Source: Corylus avellana
Lineage: Eukaryota > Streptophyta > Magnoliopsida > Fagales > Betulaceae
Reading direction: 5' to 3'
Assembly: GCF_901000735.1 (NCBI RefSeq)
Contig: NC_081546.1
Span: 18,909,220-18,973,219 of the forward strand
Length of the DNA stretch: 64,000 bases
Part shown: positions 1-12,000 of the stretch, piece after piece
Position numbering within the stretch: the first letter of the stretch is position 1
Layout: every line of letters starts with the position of its first letter
Position numbers and translations under genes: made by a program
The notes under the pieces: generated by a model
Told to the model about the DNA's origin: nothing
The model's input: only the letters and a program-made list of their open reading frames with translations
The model's database searches: none

Positions 1-350
1 ACTGTAGCGATGTGTCAATGAAAATCATAATTGGATTAATGAGAGCTTATAACAAGAAAAAATTAATGTCATTTTTATTGCCACATCACCATAATTATAT
101 GGCAGTAGTATGAGAGTTTATTAAATATCATTTTTTTTTTACATGTCCGCACAAGAGAGGGATGATGATTCGAATTAGTGACATCTGCTTCATTAGACGT
201 GGTTCCAGCCGATTGAGCTACCTCTTGAAGACTACTAAATATCATTTCTCTTTTCATTGCCATGTCATTTCAATCTTTTCACTGTCATGTCATTTCAATT
301 ATATAATAGTCGTATGGCAATCTACTATAAATAATGTTTCTCTTTATATA
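1..350. repeat. MITE-like AT-rich sequence split by a SINE
   Basis: This stretch has no plausible gene. Phrases such as 'gccacatcaccataattata' on the left and 'ttgccatgtcatttcaat' on the right resemble a MITE-like fragment in the last kinesin introns near 26.5 kb. The two halves are separated by a SINE with its own target duplication. The family was assigned by eye and the outer ends cannot be placed. Confidence 0.35.
134..235 (-). mobile_element. tRNA-derived SINE with target-site duplication
   Basis: Read on the minus strand, the element begins with a tRNA-like A box (GGTAGCTCAATCGGCTGG) and has a B-box-like segment (GTCACTAATTCGAATC). It ends in a poly(A) tail, seen as T residues at 134-140 on the plus strand. 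The flanks 122-133 and 236-247 are the same 12 bases, taaatatcattt, as expected of LINE-assisted retrotransposition. A related copy lies near 61.1 kb. The similarity is to tRNA promoters only; this is not a functional tRNA gene. Confidence 0.75.
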
Positions 351-549
351 TTGATTTTGGTTTTTTCTTTTTTGTGGTTTTTGAAAAACTGATTAAAGAA
401 TACTTTTTAAAACAGCAGGAAGAGGTGGCTTTTTTAAGTTCTAAAAGGCTAATAGCTCCCAAACTGGTTTTTTTTATTTAATGATTCAAAGGATAGTCTC
501 CACCCACATCAACAATATGTGGGGTGTACACCTTTAAATACAACTGTTT

Positions 550-2391
550 ACAAGGTGTTCATGGAGGTTAAGAAAGATCCGAGCTTCAGATGGCCAGGAA
601 GGATGAAAGCCCTTTCACAAAACCGCAACACCCAGTAGTTCTGCAAATATCATAATGATCATGGGCATTATACCGAGAATTGCATCAATCTTTGGTTCGA
701 GATTGAAAAATTCCTAAGGAATGGAAAGTTGTAAAATTTTTTAGCTGAAGAGAAGAGCAAAGAAAAAGATCCTCAGGACGGTCAGGGTCAACGAGCGAAG
801 CAGAACAATGGTCGCTTGCTCAACCAAAAGCAAAGACGTGATGAACCGAGGATATCTCTGGACAATCAACGAAGTCCTCAAAATCAAACCATTGTTGGTG
901 AGATTCGGACAATCTCGGGAGGTTTGGCTGGCGGAGGAGAATCTAGTTCGGTAAGAAAAGCCTACGTTAAGCAAGTGAGAATGGAAGAAATATTTTTTGA
1001 GAAGCCCTCTAAAGTGCAGAAACAAGAACCGAGCGTTCTAACATTTTCGTAGGAGGATGCGAAAGAAATTTCCATGTCACATGATGACACGTTGGTGATA
1101 ACTCTAACAGTGGCTAACCATGCTGTTCATCGAGTTCTGGTGGACAATGGAAGTTCAGTTGATATTCTGTATTGGACAGTTGTTCAGCAATTGGGCATTG
1201 GCTGGCTGAGATAAGTTGAAGCCCTTCCAATCACCATTGATAGGGTTTGCAGGGGAGCGTGTTCAATCCATCGGAATGATTTCCCTTCCGGTAACAGTAG
1301 GAACCACTCCCAAACAGTCCACTATTATGGTAGATTTTTTGGTAATTGACCAACCATCGGCATACAATGTGATCATCGGTCGTCCAGCTTTGAATCAACT
1401 GAAAGCTGCAACTTCCACCTATTATTTGAAGGTGAAATTTCCGACAGTCGAAGGTGTTGGCGAGGTTAAAGGTGATCAGGTTGTCGCCAGAAGATGTTAT
1501 AATACATCTTTGAAAAAATGCCCAGAGTCGGCACTCTTGACGATCGGCAATTTGGGAAATGATAGGAAGATTCAGTTGAAGAAAGAACCAGCCGAGCCAT
1601 TAATTGATATACTAATAGCTGTAGGAAAGATTGTGAAGATCGGATCCTAACTAACTTCAGAAGTTAGAGAAGTTCTCGTTCGGTTTCTTCGGGAAAACCT
1701 AGGAGTCTTTGCATGGTCTCCTGAGGACATGCCAGGGATTGATCCTAAGGACATTGTTCACCATCTAAGCGTCAATCCAGAAGTAAAGCCGGTGAAACAA
1801 AAGCGAAGAAAGTTTGCTCCAGAGAGAAATATGGCAATTGTAGAGGAGGTAAACAAATTGCTCAAAGCTCAGTTTATTGAAGAAGTACATTATTCCGATT
1901 TGTTTGCCAATGTGGTGATGGTTAAGAAGTCTTCGGGAAAATGGAGGATGTGTGTGGATTTAACTGAGGAAACCCCTTATGGGTTAGCCTATGGAACCGA
2001 GGCTGTCATTCCAGCCGAGATCGGGTCAAGAAGTTTTCGCGTGGACACCTTCAACCCCGAACTCAGCGGCGAGGGTCTGAAACTACATCTAGATTAGTTA
2101 CAAGAAAAATAGGATCAGGCTCAGATTACTATGGCAGCATATTAGCAGAGGGTAGCTCGATATTTCAATTAGCGGGTTAAACATCGTAGTTTTCAAATGG
2201 GAGGTTTGGTCTTGAAAAAAGCCACACTTGCAACCAAAGATACAACTAATGGAAAGCTGGCACCAAACTGGAAAGGACCATACAAGGTGATCACATGTGG
2301 CAAAGCAGGAGCGTATCATCTCACAAACTCCAAAGGAAAACAACTCCAGCGACCATGGAATGCTGAGCATCTTAAGAAGTATTTTGTATAG
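550..2391 (+). pseudogene. Tat gag-pol remnant: gag tail, protease, RT start, integrase end
   Basis: Near 640-690 the translation has a zinc-knuckle-like CKYHNDHGHYTENC from the end of gag. The aspartic protease follows with VDNGSSVDILYW (about 1140-1175) and continues to about 1650. From 1729 the reverse transcriptase N-terminus is readable up to KSSGKWRMCVDLT (about 1960). The next residues, ETPYGLAYGTEAVIP, belong to the C-terminal half of integrase, so the RT core, RNase H and integrase core (about 3 kb in intact relatives) are deleted. The last part ends with WNAEHLKKYF at 2391, the usual Tat integrase end. Several in-frame stops confirm it is dead. Confidence 0.85.
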
Positions 2392-2574
2392 AATTATATG
2401 TCTCAGAGATTCACTTTTGTTGTATTCCTGCCATAACGAATAAATGTTTATAAATGAAGAATCTTCTGAGGTTATAATCATGCAAAAATCTTAAACTGTG
2501 TAGCAGACCATACTCTCTATTTTTCACTCGAAAAACATTGCTAGATCACGCATTTGGAGAAGTAGCTATTTGTA

Positions 2575-2960
2575 GCGCTTCCAACCCTTTGGTGAAATAT
2601 AGCTGGAGAGATTCCTGAGCGTCACTTGGTGAAATATCACTAAGGTGCTTTCCTGAAGAAGAGGTCGTAAATATAGCTGACTAAAAGCGCTTTCCGAACT
2701 TAAGACTTTTACCCAAAGGTTCCACTTCGAAAATATAGCCAAAGAATTTCCCGAGCATGACTCGGCAAAATATCACTAAGGCGCTTTCCTAAAGAAAATT
2801 CGGAAATATAGCTAAACAAAGCATTTTCCGAATTTAACCTGGGCCAAAGGTTCCATTTTGGAGAAATATAGCCAGAGAATTTCCTGAACTTGGATCAGTG
2901 AAATATCGCTAAGGCGCTTTCCCGAGGAAGAAGTTCATAAACATAACTAAAATGAGGTGT
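2575..2960. repeat. Three tandem units of about 135 bp in the Tat 3' region
   Basis: The phrase aaatatcactaagg(c/t)gcttt recurs at 2632, 2768 and 2901, spaced 136 and 133 bases. It alternates with aaatatagc(t/c) phrases within each unit. Hypervariable tandem repeats between pol and the 3' LTR are a known trait of Tat elements. From 2960 to 3420 the region decays into unique AT-rich sequence with no gene. Confidence 0.75.
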
Positions 2961-3420
2961 TATCCTCGAGCTTAAACCTTTACCCCAGAGGTTAATGTTT
3001 AAAGAGACATACTCAAACCAAGCACTTTCCCAAAGCAAGATGTTCAACTATTACGTTTGAACAAAGATATTCTCACAAACCGAATTACTTCATAAAGGAT
3101 TCCCATCATCCTCCCAGACCATGCATTCTCGGTAGAGCATATGGTTCGTTCAAATTTTCACAAAGTCGAGCATTGAATAACACAAATCACAACAAGTCAA
3201 AATTTTTACCCCACATTTCATAAAGATTCTCATTATTATAAATTAAATTTATAGCCTATGAGAATCGGGGGGGAGTATACATATATATAGAGCATAAATT
3301 ATAGAATCAATCTCTATCAAAATTGATCTCTGTCAAAAACATTTCTATTTCATTGTCAAAAATAAAGCAATTAGATACAAGAGGTTATGTCATCCTCAGT
3401 AATTACATTCGGAAAAATCA

Positions 3421-6400
3421 AATAGCTCCATCTGATGCATGATCCCATTCTTCATCGGACAGAGTCACTGATTTTTCTAAACCATCAGATGAAGATCCTT
3501 CAGCCTCAATGTGCTCCGCTGCAGCAGAAGGCTCCCCAGATTGATATCGAGCAAATGGGTTGAAGCCGAAGAATGTGATGCCTTTACAGTCGGGCATTTG
3601 CTCTTGACCGACTATAGCAATCTTCGCAATGGTCTCTTCGGTTGAGGGAATATCTTCAGGTTTAACTGTGTCATGGTCAACACCCTCAGGAGGATTCTTC
3701 GACCAACTTCGGATAATTTCAAAACCCGAGATGAAACCTATACTCCAGCCATAATCTCGGCCCAAGAAGCGAAATAAAGCTGCTTATAGAAATTCCAAGC
3801 CTTATCCTTGTACCTAATCACTTGTTCTTTGGCTCGGGAAAATCTTCTCTTAAAGCTTTCAATCCTCTTCTCAGCAGGTTTAAGCTTTTTTTCGGTCGAC
3901 TTTCGTTTCTTTCGAGCCACCAGGAGATGATCTTCGGCCACCTTTAATTTTCTTTCAGCCACCTTAGCTCTTGTACATTGTGCACCCGAGTATCTTTGAG
4001 CTTCTTCGAGTTCTTCGAAAACCAAGTTAATGCGAGACTCGGTAGCTCAACATTGAAGCTCGGCGTCAACATGTTTATCTTTTAACAGAGGCTTCAGTTT
4101 CCAGGTTGGAGTAGTCAGTCAGCAACCTCTGACCTTTAGCTTTCTCAACAGCCAACTTAGCTCCGAGTTCCTGAATCCGAAGGTCAGCTTGGGCATGCCG
4201 AGCCTCCAACCCAGTAATCTGCTCCTTAGAAAGAAGAACCTCGTCCCTTTGCTGAGATGATAGCTCTTGTATTCGTTTTATCTCGGCCTCAGCCTCTTCA
4301 AGTTTCTTCTTTACATTCTCGGTTTCCAAAGCTGAGCTCTCTGCAGACCTTCTAAAATGGAGGTAGTAGTTCATGCTTTGCATTGATCCCTACCAAAGAA
4401 AGAAGCCTTTTAGTAAAAAGAAAGAGAGAGGAGCAACACAAAAGAAGAGAGACATTTACCTTAAGTTGATGGTATAGCATGTGTTCCATCACCTCCTTTG
4501 AAAAATTGAGCACTGATACCGGGGGAGTTATTAGCCTAAATCAAGTTGACTAGGGTAACAAAATGGTTCCCCAGCCAACTGTCACCCAGCCGAGAAAGGG
4601 GTTCCCCGAATGTCCAGGTGATTGGATCAGGTGTACGATCTGCCGAAGGACCGGTTGCCTGTGAAGTCTCAGTAGAGGGCGGTACAAGTTCATTCAAAGG
4701 GCTATCTCTCAGTAGCTGAGGCAAACCTCCGAGGTTAGCCGGTCCTCCCTCAGTTTCATAAGTAGTCGCAACAGGGTCGGCATCTGCTTGCTTGGGAACT
4801 TCACAGACACTTGCCACCTCTTCAACAGTGGTATGATCAGCAAGTATAGGCTCCAGAATTACTGGCACATCACCAACAGGCTCAGTAACAGAGGGTTCAG
4901 CAATCACAGGTTCCTCGGCAACCTGAGTCTCAATAGCCACAGTCTCGGTGTGAACAACCTTGGGATGCATATCAGAGCTCCCAGCTTCGGTCTGCCCTGG
5001 GAAGATTACGACAAGAGGTTGTATTATTGGCATCTTCAAGGCAAGATCCCTAAGGATCTGACCAACATCCATCGGTTCTTCTTCCTCGGAATCAGAATAA
5101 CTTAGTTGTACAGCCTTAGTAGGAGTGGAGGAAGGAGGAACGGCCGAGATTGGGTCGACTTCTAAAGCTTCAAAGGCAGAAACTTTGGCTTTAATGGGTG
5201 TGTGAGAAGATGATTGGGGAGGCTGTTTTGCAAGAAGGGCATCCTGAGCCGATTTGTCTTGTCTACTCAGGAACTCCTTGACCCCACCAAGAACCTCCGA
5301 GTATGCTCTAATGTGAGGAGCATGTATTTCTACCCCAGGGGCAGGTCTCTTCTCAGGGGCTCCCAAATCACTTGCAACTCCGCTTCTCTCTTCTTCATGT
5401 AAAGCATCTGGGTGTACTGCTACCTCCTCCGACCCAAGGTCGGTAACTGGCCCCGCTGCCTTCAAACTACTCTCGGTTTTCTTTGCCTTCTTCTTACTCT
5501 TCTTTAGAGAAGGAATGCTGGGATCCTTAGGCCCGTCGGAAACCACCAGAGAAACTCTTGCAGCAATTGGTGCCGAAGTTTTTTTTGAAAAGGCATCGTC
5601 GGCTTTCCTCTTGCCTTTTCCTTTAGAAGGCTCCTCAGCTCTAATGGTTCTTCTTCTTGGAGGGCCAGTAGGTTCGGCAATCAAAACTCTCGGCACCTCG
5701 GCAGATGGTACTCTCGGTGGAGCAGCTTCTACTAACCTCGCAGGTGCGAGAGTCCACAGGTATAATCGCTTGTTTTCCTCAGACAATGACCACATCATAA
5801 TCCATTTCTAGTGGATGAAGCTCGGCATATCGGAGAACGTCTTTTACATGCTGCTTTTCATCACTATTCAAAGTCGGTTCTTGTTGACTTGAAAGCATAC
5901 ATTAAGATTAGCTTTGCTGCAAAAAGAATAAACCAAAAAATAAACAAATGCGAAGCTCGGTTTATACCTCGGTTTGATGGGGCGATGGTTTCCTGAGGGA
6001 CACTCGAGTCTCTGATTACTTCCGAAGGTGAAAACTCCCAATCACCTTGAATGAAGAAGAATTCATCTTTCCACCCCTTGTTGCTGGTATAAGTGGGCCT
6101 GAAGTGAGGAGCTTTAACTTTTTCCGAGTTTGGAAAGTGAATAAAAACTCGGTTCTGGGACACTTTGTTAATCGGTAAACCTTCAAAAACTCCACCACGG
6201 TGAGGGGGTGTTCTGCCCCGAGGATTTTTGGCCAACCAATCATACAAGCAAAGAAAACCCTCCATGCGTTTGGCAACAGTTGGTGTGGAGCTATCCTAAG
6301 GTAACTCAGCAGCTCCCGGACTATCCTCAAAAACAGAAGTCTCAAACCTATCTGAAACATCTCCAGATAAATGTAGACTTCATTACTGTCAGTGTGCACC

Positions 6401-6561
6401 ACAGCTCCAACGTTGTCGTTATCAAAGCGTAATTGAATTGAGTCGGGAAGCTAACAGATTCGACGAACTTCAGGTTCGTTATCATCTGACAGATTCGATT
6501 CCCACGTAACCGGGTGTAAAGCGCCCAACACACTAGGGGCATCCTCGGTTCTACGACTCAT
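3421..6561 (-). pseudogene. Antisense gene of Tat element (putative gypsy-type transposon protein)
   Basis: Read leftwards from an ATG at 6561, the protein opens with MSRRTEDAP and has the domain with NAWRVFFACMIGWPKILG that Pfam calls 'putative gypsy type transposon' (PF04195). A long low-complexity K/S/P/E-rich segment (about 5798-4536) and a coiled-coil segment (about 4383-3740) follow. The C-terminal part contains WSIGFISGFEII. Candidate introns lie near 4390-4460 and 5880-5970. The reading frame has a TAG at 6451-6453 and a frameshift near 6150, so this copy is broken. The function of this protein family is unknown. It runs opposite to gag-pol. Confidence 0.75.
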
Positions 6562-6692
6562 TAGGTACTGGAATTCAGAGGTTAACTGGCGTGGAATGGA
6601 GGACAGACCTTGCCGAATCAAAAGATGGGCAACACTTAAACGGAGGTGACTGACCGAGGGTTCAATTAGGGGAAGAAGAAGGTCTAGATAAT

Positions 6693-7435
6693 TAGGGGTG
6701 GGCAGATTAACCGATTACCGATTACCGACCGATTACCGACTTTAACCGAACCGATATTAACCGTAACCGATAGTTATCAGTCGGTAATCGGTTAAAAATT
6801 TTATACCGATAAGCTTATCGGTCGGTAATCGGTCGGTTAAAATTTTTTTATCGGTTAACCGATATGACCGATAAGTTATTTTAATTTTTTAAAATTTTAT
6901 ATTTATTATTAAAAGTTAAAACCAAAACGACGTCGAATTTCCTTCCAATGAAGAATTTCAATTTTGCCATTTTGAATCAGATAAAGCTTGATTTTTTGGT
7001 TGACATATTTTGTTCATTGGAACGAAATGGGCTTCCAGAAGCTAGAACAGTAGAAACGATTTTGCATTTCTGCTCATGGAGCAATCTCAGATGATGCTCC
7101 CAGTAAGAGAAAGAGTTTATTATATTAATATAAACTAAAAAAAAAAAAAAAAAGCCTAATAAAAAGCCCACTAAACTCAACCTAGCAATTCTCAAATTAA
7201 TTTTTGGCCTAATTAGTAATCAGTAAAAAAGCCCAATAAAAAAGCCCACAAAAGCCCAAACCGGTTTAACCGACCGATTAACCGACCGGTTAACCGATTA
7301 CCGATTTGACCGATAATTTTCGGTTAAGACTTCTTATCGGTCGGTAATCGGTTAAGATTTGATTAACCGATAGCTTATCGGTTAACCGACCGATAAGTCC
7401 ATTAACCAGTCTTAACCGACTGATACCCAGCCCTA
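6693..7435. mobile_element. Non-autonomous hAT element with 8-bp target duplication
   Basis: The left end TAGGGGTGGGC and the reverse complement of the right end, TAGGGCTGGGT, form imperfect inverted termini matching at 9 of 11 positions. Both flanks are tagataat (6685-6692 and 7436-7443), a perfect 8-bp duplication that is diagnostic of hAT transposition. The subterminal 150-200 bases on each side are dense arrays of ACCGATTAACCGACCGAT-like motifs in both orientations. The central part has no coding potential. The insertion lies just upstream of the antisense gene of the host Tat element. Confidence 0.9.
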
Positions 7436-7989
7436 TAGATAATGAAGTATGGGGCAGTTTGGGTGAACGAAAGGCTCGGCTAAAGGAACAGACTCAACCG
7501 AGGTTCTGAAATATACTACTCTCAAAAAGTAATACTCGGCAGAAAGGTTCGAATGAAGGAGTGCCAATTTAGAGAGAGAGAGAGAAAACCGCAAAAGCTC
7601 ACAAGGGGACAACAATGGCTTCTACACTGGAAAGTTATGAAGGGTGAACGAAGAAGGGAACGTTTTAAAAAGACTTTAGAAAGATGAAACTCAATCGGCA
7701 CATTTAATACCCTAGAATCTAGGGTTCGGCGAAAAGACGCCCTTTTCCATTCTCACTCTCCATGTGGATGCTGACGCATGGCCACCACAATTTCGACCAC
7801 AGAGAGCTTGACGCGTGGTTCTCAAAAAACGGAGGTAAGTCATTTGTTGCTCCCATTATATTATCTTTTGAAAATTCAAAAATTCAAAAGTTTAAAAATT
7901 AGAGCCTAATCGCCTTATTTTGTTAAAAAAAAAAAAAAAAAAGCTGACCCATTCTCAGAAATACGAAATTTACATATTTTGTTAGAATA

Positions 7990-8589
7990 GGAAATTGGGG
8001 GGTAACTGTTGGATCATGGGTCAGCTATATTGGGCCCGGTAAAATAATCCATCAGCCCATCACTAAAAGCTCGGTTAATTTTTACTGTTCATCAAACTTA
8101 TGCTCGGTAATTCATACTTATTTGAACTCGGTACACAACGCTCGGTCCTAAGACTCGGTACGAGTCTTACGTGGACTATCGAGTGTTACTCTCGAAATAT
8201 TGGATATATCTGCATGATATTTTTTCATCCTTCTTTGAATATATATATTGCTTGACACGTGGATCCTCGGTAAAGTCCTCAGTGTCAAGCAAACAAGTAC
8301 AACCTGATGCCTATAAAAGGGGGGTCCCCTCTCAGATTCTGGTAATTTCTTTTTCCCTCTCAAAAACTGAATATCTCTGCTTATTATCATCTGATCCATC
8401 ATTTTCGAAGTTATATTTTTCTTAAACACAGTGACTGTCTTAGGCATCGGAGGTATCCCCCACCGGACAACGCTGGCAGCTTTGGTCCTTTTCCTTTGTT
8501 ATTTCATATCCAGGTGATTCCTCAGGCATCAGGCCATTCACAGGGCCCATTCCACGTCATCATTCGAAAAACTGTCCAAACAATCTGCA
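7990..8589 (+). repeat. Polypurine tract and 3' LTR of the Tat element
   Basis: A purine run (ggaaattgggggg, from 7990) directly precedes TGTTGGATCATGGGTC at 8007, the expected junction of polypurine tract and LTR. The LTR holds a TATA box, CTATAAAAGG, at 8311-8320. I place its end near 8589 (CTGCA), but without the 5' LTR this cannot be verified. Confidence 0.7.
8311..8320 (+). promoter_or_regulatory. TATA box of the Tat LTR promoter
   Basis: The sequence ctataaaagg lies about 300 bases into the LTR, followed by a GC-rich ggggtcccct. This is the usual position of the U3 promoter in plant LTR elements. Confidence 0.6.
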
Positions 8590-8711
8590 TGGCTATTTCC
8601 TGAAAAGGTAAAAAACATGACAACAATTGACAAATAACAGGCAAGAGAGATTCATATGAGATTGTTATCGAAACAGCCTTTTTCCTCTCATTATTGGTCT
8701 CTAGCTACCTG

Positions 8712-9240
8712 CTAAACATGGGCTGGTGTTAAATCTGGTGGAGTTGGAGCTGGTGCCACGCACCTGCCACGCTCCTACCTGTTGTTCTCTGCAAATTTGA
8801 GGCTTTGTTAGTGCAAGCACTTCTACTTCTCCTCCTTGTTCCACTTTGACAAGTAATAGAATTCTTTGGTGGACTTCACTATGTCTTTGGAAGGTGGAAG
8901 GAACATGCTCCTCCACTGTGGGAAGTGAACCAACATCACAGAAAGAGTACAACACACAATCATCACCCCCATCAGAGAGAGTCTTGTTGCAGGAGAATCC
9001 TGAGCTTGCGAAGAACACTAATTGGGTGAACCCGAAGCCGAAGTTCCCACTAGCGCTGGTCAAGCCTGATATAATACCCAACGATCGACGAGAAATAAAG
9101 GGTATGATGCCAAAAGTGGCTCTGCAGGCAGCTTGAGCTCCGACGGAGAAGAGGATCATTGCCAAGATGGCGACAGTGAGTGAATTTGCACGGCCGTTGT
9201 CGCTAGGAGCACGAGAGTTTTGTTGTGTGGATGTTGGAGT
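8712..9240 (-). pseudogene. NRT2: NRT2-type nitrate transporter C-terminal pseudogene, copy A
   Basis: On the minus strand the translation contains [20 protein letters not shown], then [20 protein letters not shown] and a [19 protein letters not shown] stretch. These are the late transmembrane segments of high-affinity nitrate transporters of the NRT2 (MFS) family. Beyond about 8990 the NRT2 reading continues only in other frames. The last part, [10 protein letters not shown] followed by [12 protein letters not shown] and a stop at 8712-8714, matches the usual NRT2 C-terminus but is broken by a stop and frameshifts. Only about the last 170 residues of a roughly 500-residue family survive. No start or upstream exons are present, so this is a dead fragment. 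Confidence 0.8.
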
Positions 9241-9259
9241 GAAAACGAAAAGGAGCATG

Positions 9260-12000
9260 AGTGGGGTTCAAAAGAGTTGACGATATGCATTGGGTTTAAT
9301 GAGGGGCACTGTGGTAATTTCACATAGTTGGTTGGGTGCAAAATGGGGAGACTCAGCATAAAAGTCTCGCGTGAGACTCACGTGATGTCATTTCTGTCTA
9401 CTTAGACGGCAATTAGTAATGGAGGGTGTTAATTGCAAATTTTTGAAATATTAGGAAGGTACATTGCAAATTTTTAAACATTGGGGTTCAAATTGGAAAA
9501 GACCTCAAACTTCATGGCAGTAAAATAAATTTTCCCCAAACATCAATTTTCTATTTGCTTTTTTCAACAATTTTTATTGCTATAAATTCTACTAATTCCT
9601 ACAAAAGACAATTTCTTGCATTAATACATCTCAAGCTCACGATTAGTAATTGAACACTATTTCACAATTAAATATATAAAATGTAAGAATTAGAACATAA
9701 TCGAGTATAACAATACTTATTTTAATAGAGAAAATAAGAACATTTAAGCTGTTATTAAAAATATTGTGCTTAGATCATCGTAAGCACTAATTAAACTAAA
9801 TATATTATGTCAATTCATATGATGATAAATCTTAGACGATATATATATATATATATATTGGATGAATCATTATCTATTTCTCCATATATGATAAGCAGTA
9901 GAACCATATGCAAGCCTACAAACATAAGCTTTGAAAACCTTCTTCCTCCATTGATTCAGGCTTTCAGCCCTCCTTCAACAATATTTTTCCAGCTTCATAA
10001 CACTTTTCCAAATTCTACCATGTAGCTACAGCTAAATAACAAATTATCCCTATCTTCAATGACATTCTGGCCAAAATGGGTGACCAGGCATCCCCAATTT
10101 TGTTCTATATTTATTTATTTTTAGTTTTAGGTAATTGTTTTTTATTATATTCGGCATCTGAGGTTGCATAAATACAACAGGTATCGTGTGTGACATAGTG
10201 ACACGTCATAGGATATGTTGAGTTGTATTATAAGAGATAAGTACTACGATTTAACACATAGTGACATGGTGTTCTGTTAAAAAAAAATAATAGAAATACC
10301 AAGTTGGTATTTAGGTTTATTAGAAGAACCACCTGTGCCACTTTTTGAAATCAAGGTGGCTAGCTAGTTGATGTTGGTCCTAACCACACAGACCGGAAAA
10401 GCATTTGCAAGAAAAAATAAATAAGATTCGTACAAAAATAAAATGACTTGCTATTTTTACAGAATGGTTGGGTGTGACACTTGTATCCTGGTCACATTGT
10501 GCTGCCACCTGATTTCTGTTCAAATTGATACATTGGGTAATCCAACTGTCTAAAATGATCCCCTACCTTTAGGTGGTTGACAAAATCTATTAGATGCCAT
10601 GTGGATCCACGTGACAACCAATTGTGGAGTAGCATGTGGCATAGCAGATGACTTAACTTGTTATAAAATTACATATTTACCCCTAAATTAACAATAAAAG
10701 GTAAAATTTTTTTTTTTAAAGAAAAAAATAAAATAAAATATAAACCTCGGCCAGTCCTCCCAAGCAGAAAAAGGTTGGTTGTGACAAACTCTCCCACCAA
10801 ATTTGGGCTGGATATTTCTTCAAAGAATTGGTGTGTACCCCAATTTTCTCAACAGGATCTTTTGTTGCACAGGTGTCAAATAAAAAGAACATTACAGGAA
10901 CATTCTAGTTGCATGAATAAATTTCTCATGTCATTCACAAATATGATGTTATATGAACACATTAATTTAGGAAGGTGAAAGCAAACAAGCATATCTACAA
11001 AACCCTAGAATGCTCAAAATTGTAGCATGAGATCAAGAACAAGTATTATGAGTTTTATAATATTAATTAAATAATTAAATTTGTTTATTTTTTATACTAG
11101 CCAGAGTTGTAAGAGAGAGAATGGGCAAGACTGAGAGCATATTTGAAATTTCGTTGAGAAATAAAACTTTTAAAGTCCGAAAGAGCTTTTATTAAAAAAA
11201 TAAAAAAATAAAAACTTTACAATTTTAAGCCTTTTTCCAAAACTAAGAGCATGTTTGGGGTTGCATTTGAGAAATATAGTTTTTAAGTAAAAAAAAAACA
11301 CTTTTTGGTAAAAGCTTAAATGAAATTTTTGCCAAAAGTATGTTTTCACAATTTTTGGGCTTTTTGAACTCTTAAAAGCACTATTAATTTGTTTACCAAA
11401 TGAATACTTTTTTCTTCAAACGAACTTTTTGATTGTTAAACGCACTTTTAAGCCTTTCAAACGCACACCCAAACAGATCCCGAATGTTTTTTAATAAAAC
11501 ATACTAAAAATACTTTTTAATATTCTTAACATAACCCCAAATAGTCTCCGACAGTAAACCCCAAGCTGTTTTTTTTTTTTAATTATATTTTTTTATTTAA
11601 ATATTATTATTATTATTATTTTTTATGAAAGGAAAACAAGCAACCTTAAACTCAAAACAATGCCTATTTTGTTGGCTTACCGAATACATGGGCGATAAAA
11701 AAAATACCACTTTCCACTTTTCACTGACCACCAAAGGTAGCACAGAAGACAGACCGTCACTTTTTGGTTTGAGACACGTGGCAAAGCCCCCCAACTTTCA
11801 CGTAGAGTGTTGGCTGTTGCAATGTTCCCACTTTCTCGGACCGGTCATTTCCTCGATCTCATGCTATTATGCAATACCAAATTGTACACGGAATACAAAT
11901 CAAATTCAAAAGGATTCGAAAAAAAAATTCTCCAATCATCTGACGTGACAGAGTTTAATTCAACAATCTTAAACATCAACATCCACAGCTAATATAATAA
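9260..12000. other. Intergenic and kinesin upstream region, copy A
   Basis: No gene is supported here. At 9361-9540 there is a fragment resembling the right half of the MITE found in a kinesin intron at 24295-24634. At about 11244-11484 a sequence opens with gagcatgtttggggttgc and closes with gcacacccaaacagatc, which suggests another MITE. The region 11600-12000 is the probable kinesin promoter and includes a G-box-like acacgtggc. These readings are by eye and tentative. Confidence 0.4.

Larger units (their letters stand above)
484..8589 (+). mobile_element. Decayed Tat-lineage Ty3 (gypsy) LTR retrotransposon
   Basis: In order, the element shows a gag tail, a protease, the start of reverse transcriptase fused to the end of integrase, a tandem-repeat 3' region, a gene on the opposite strand, a polypurine tract and a 3' LTR. 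An antisense gene between pol and the 3' LTR is known from Tat elements such as Grande, and it fixes the lineage here. No 5' LTR or primer-binding site is visible, so the left end is truncated and its coordinate is approximate. A hAT element is inserted at 6693-7435. The right end of the LTR is also uncertain by tens of bases. Confidence 0.8.

Noticed and set aside
134..235. A tRNA gene on the minus strand
   Set aside because: Only A- and B-box similarity is present. The sequence does not fold into a full cloverleaf by eye, has a poly(A) tail and a target duplication, and is a SINE.
10775..11992. Several short plus-strand frames upstream of the kinesin, repeated in copy B
   Set aside because: They carry no motif, are present in both contig ends only because of the overlap, and lie in promoter or MITE-like sequence.
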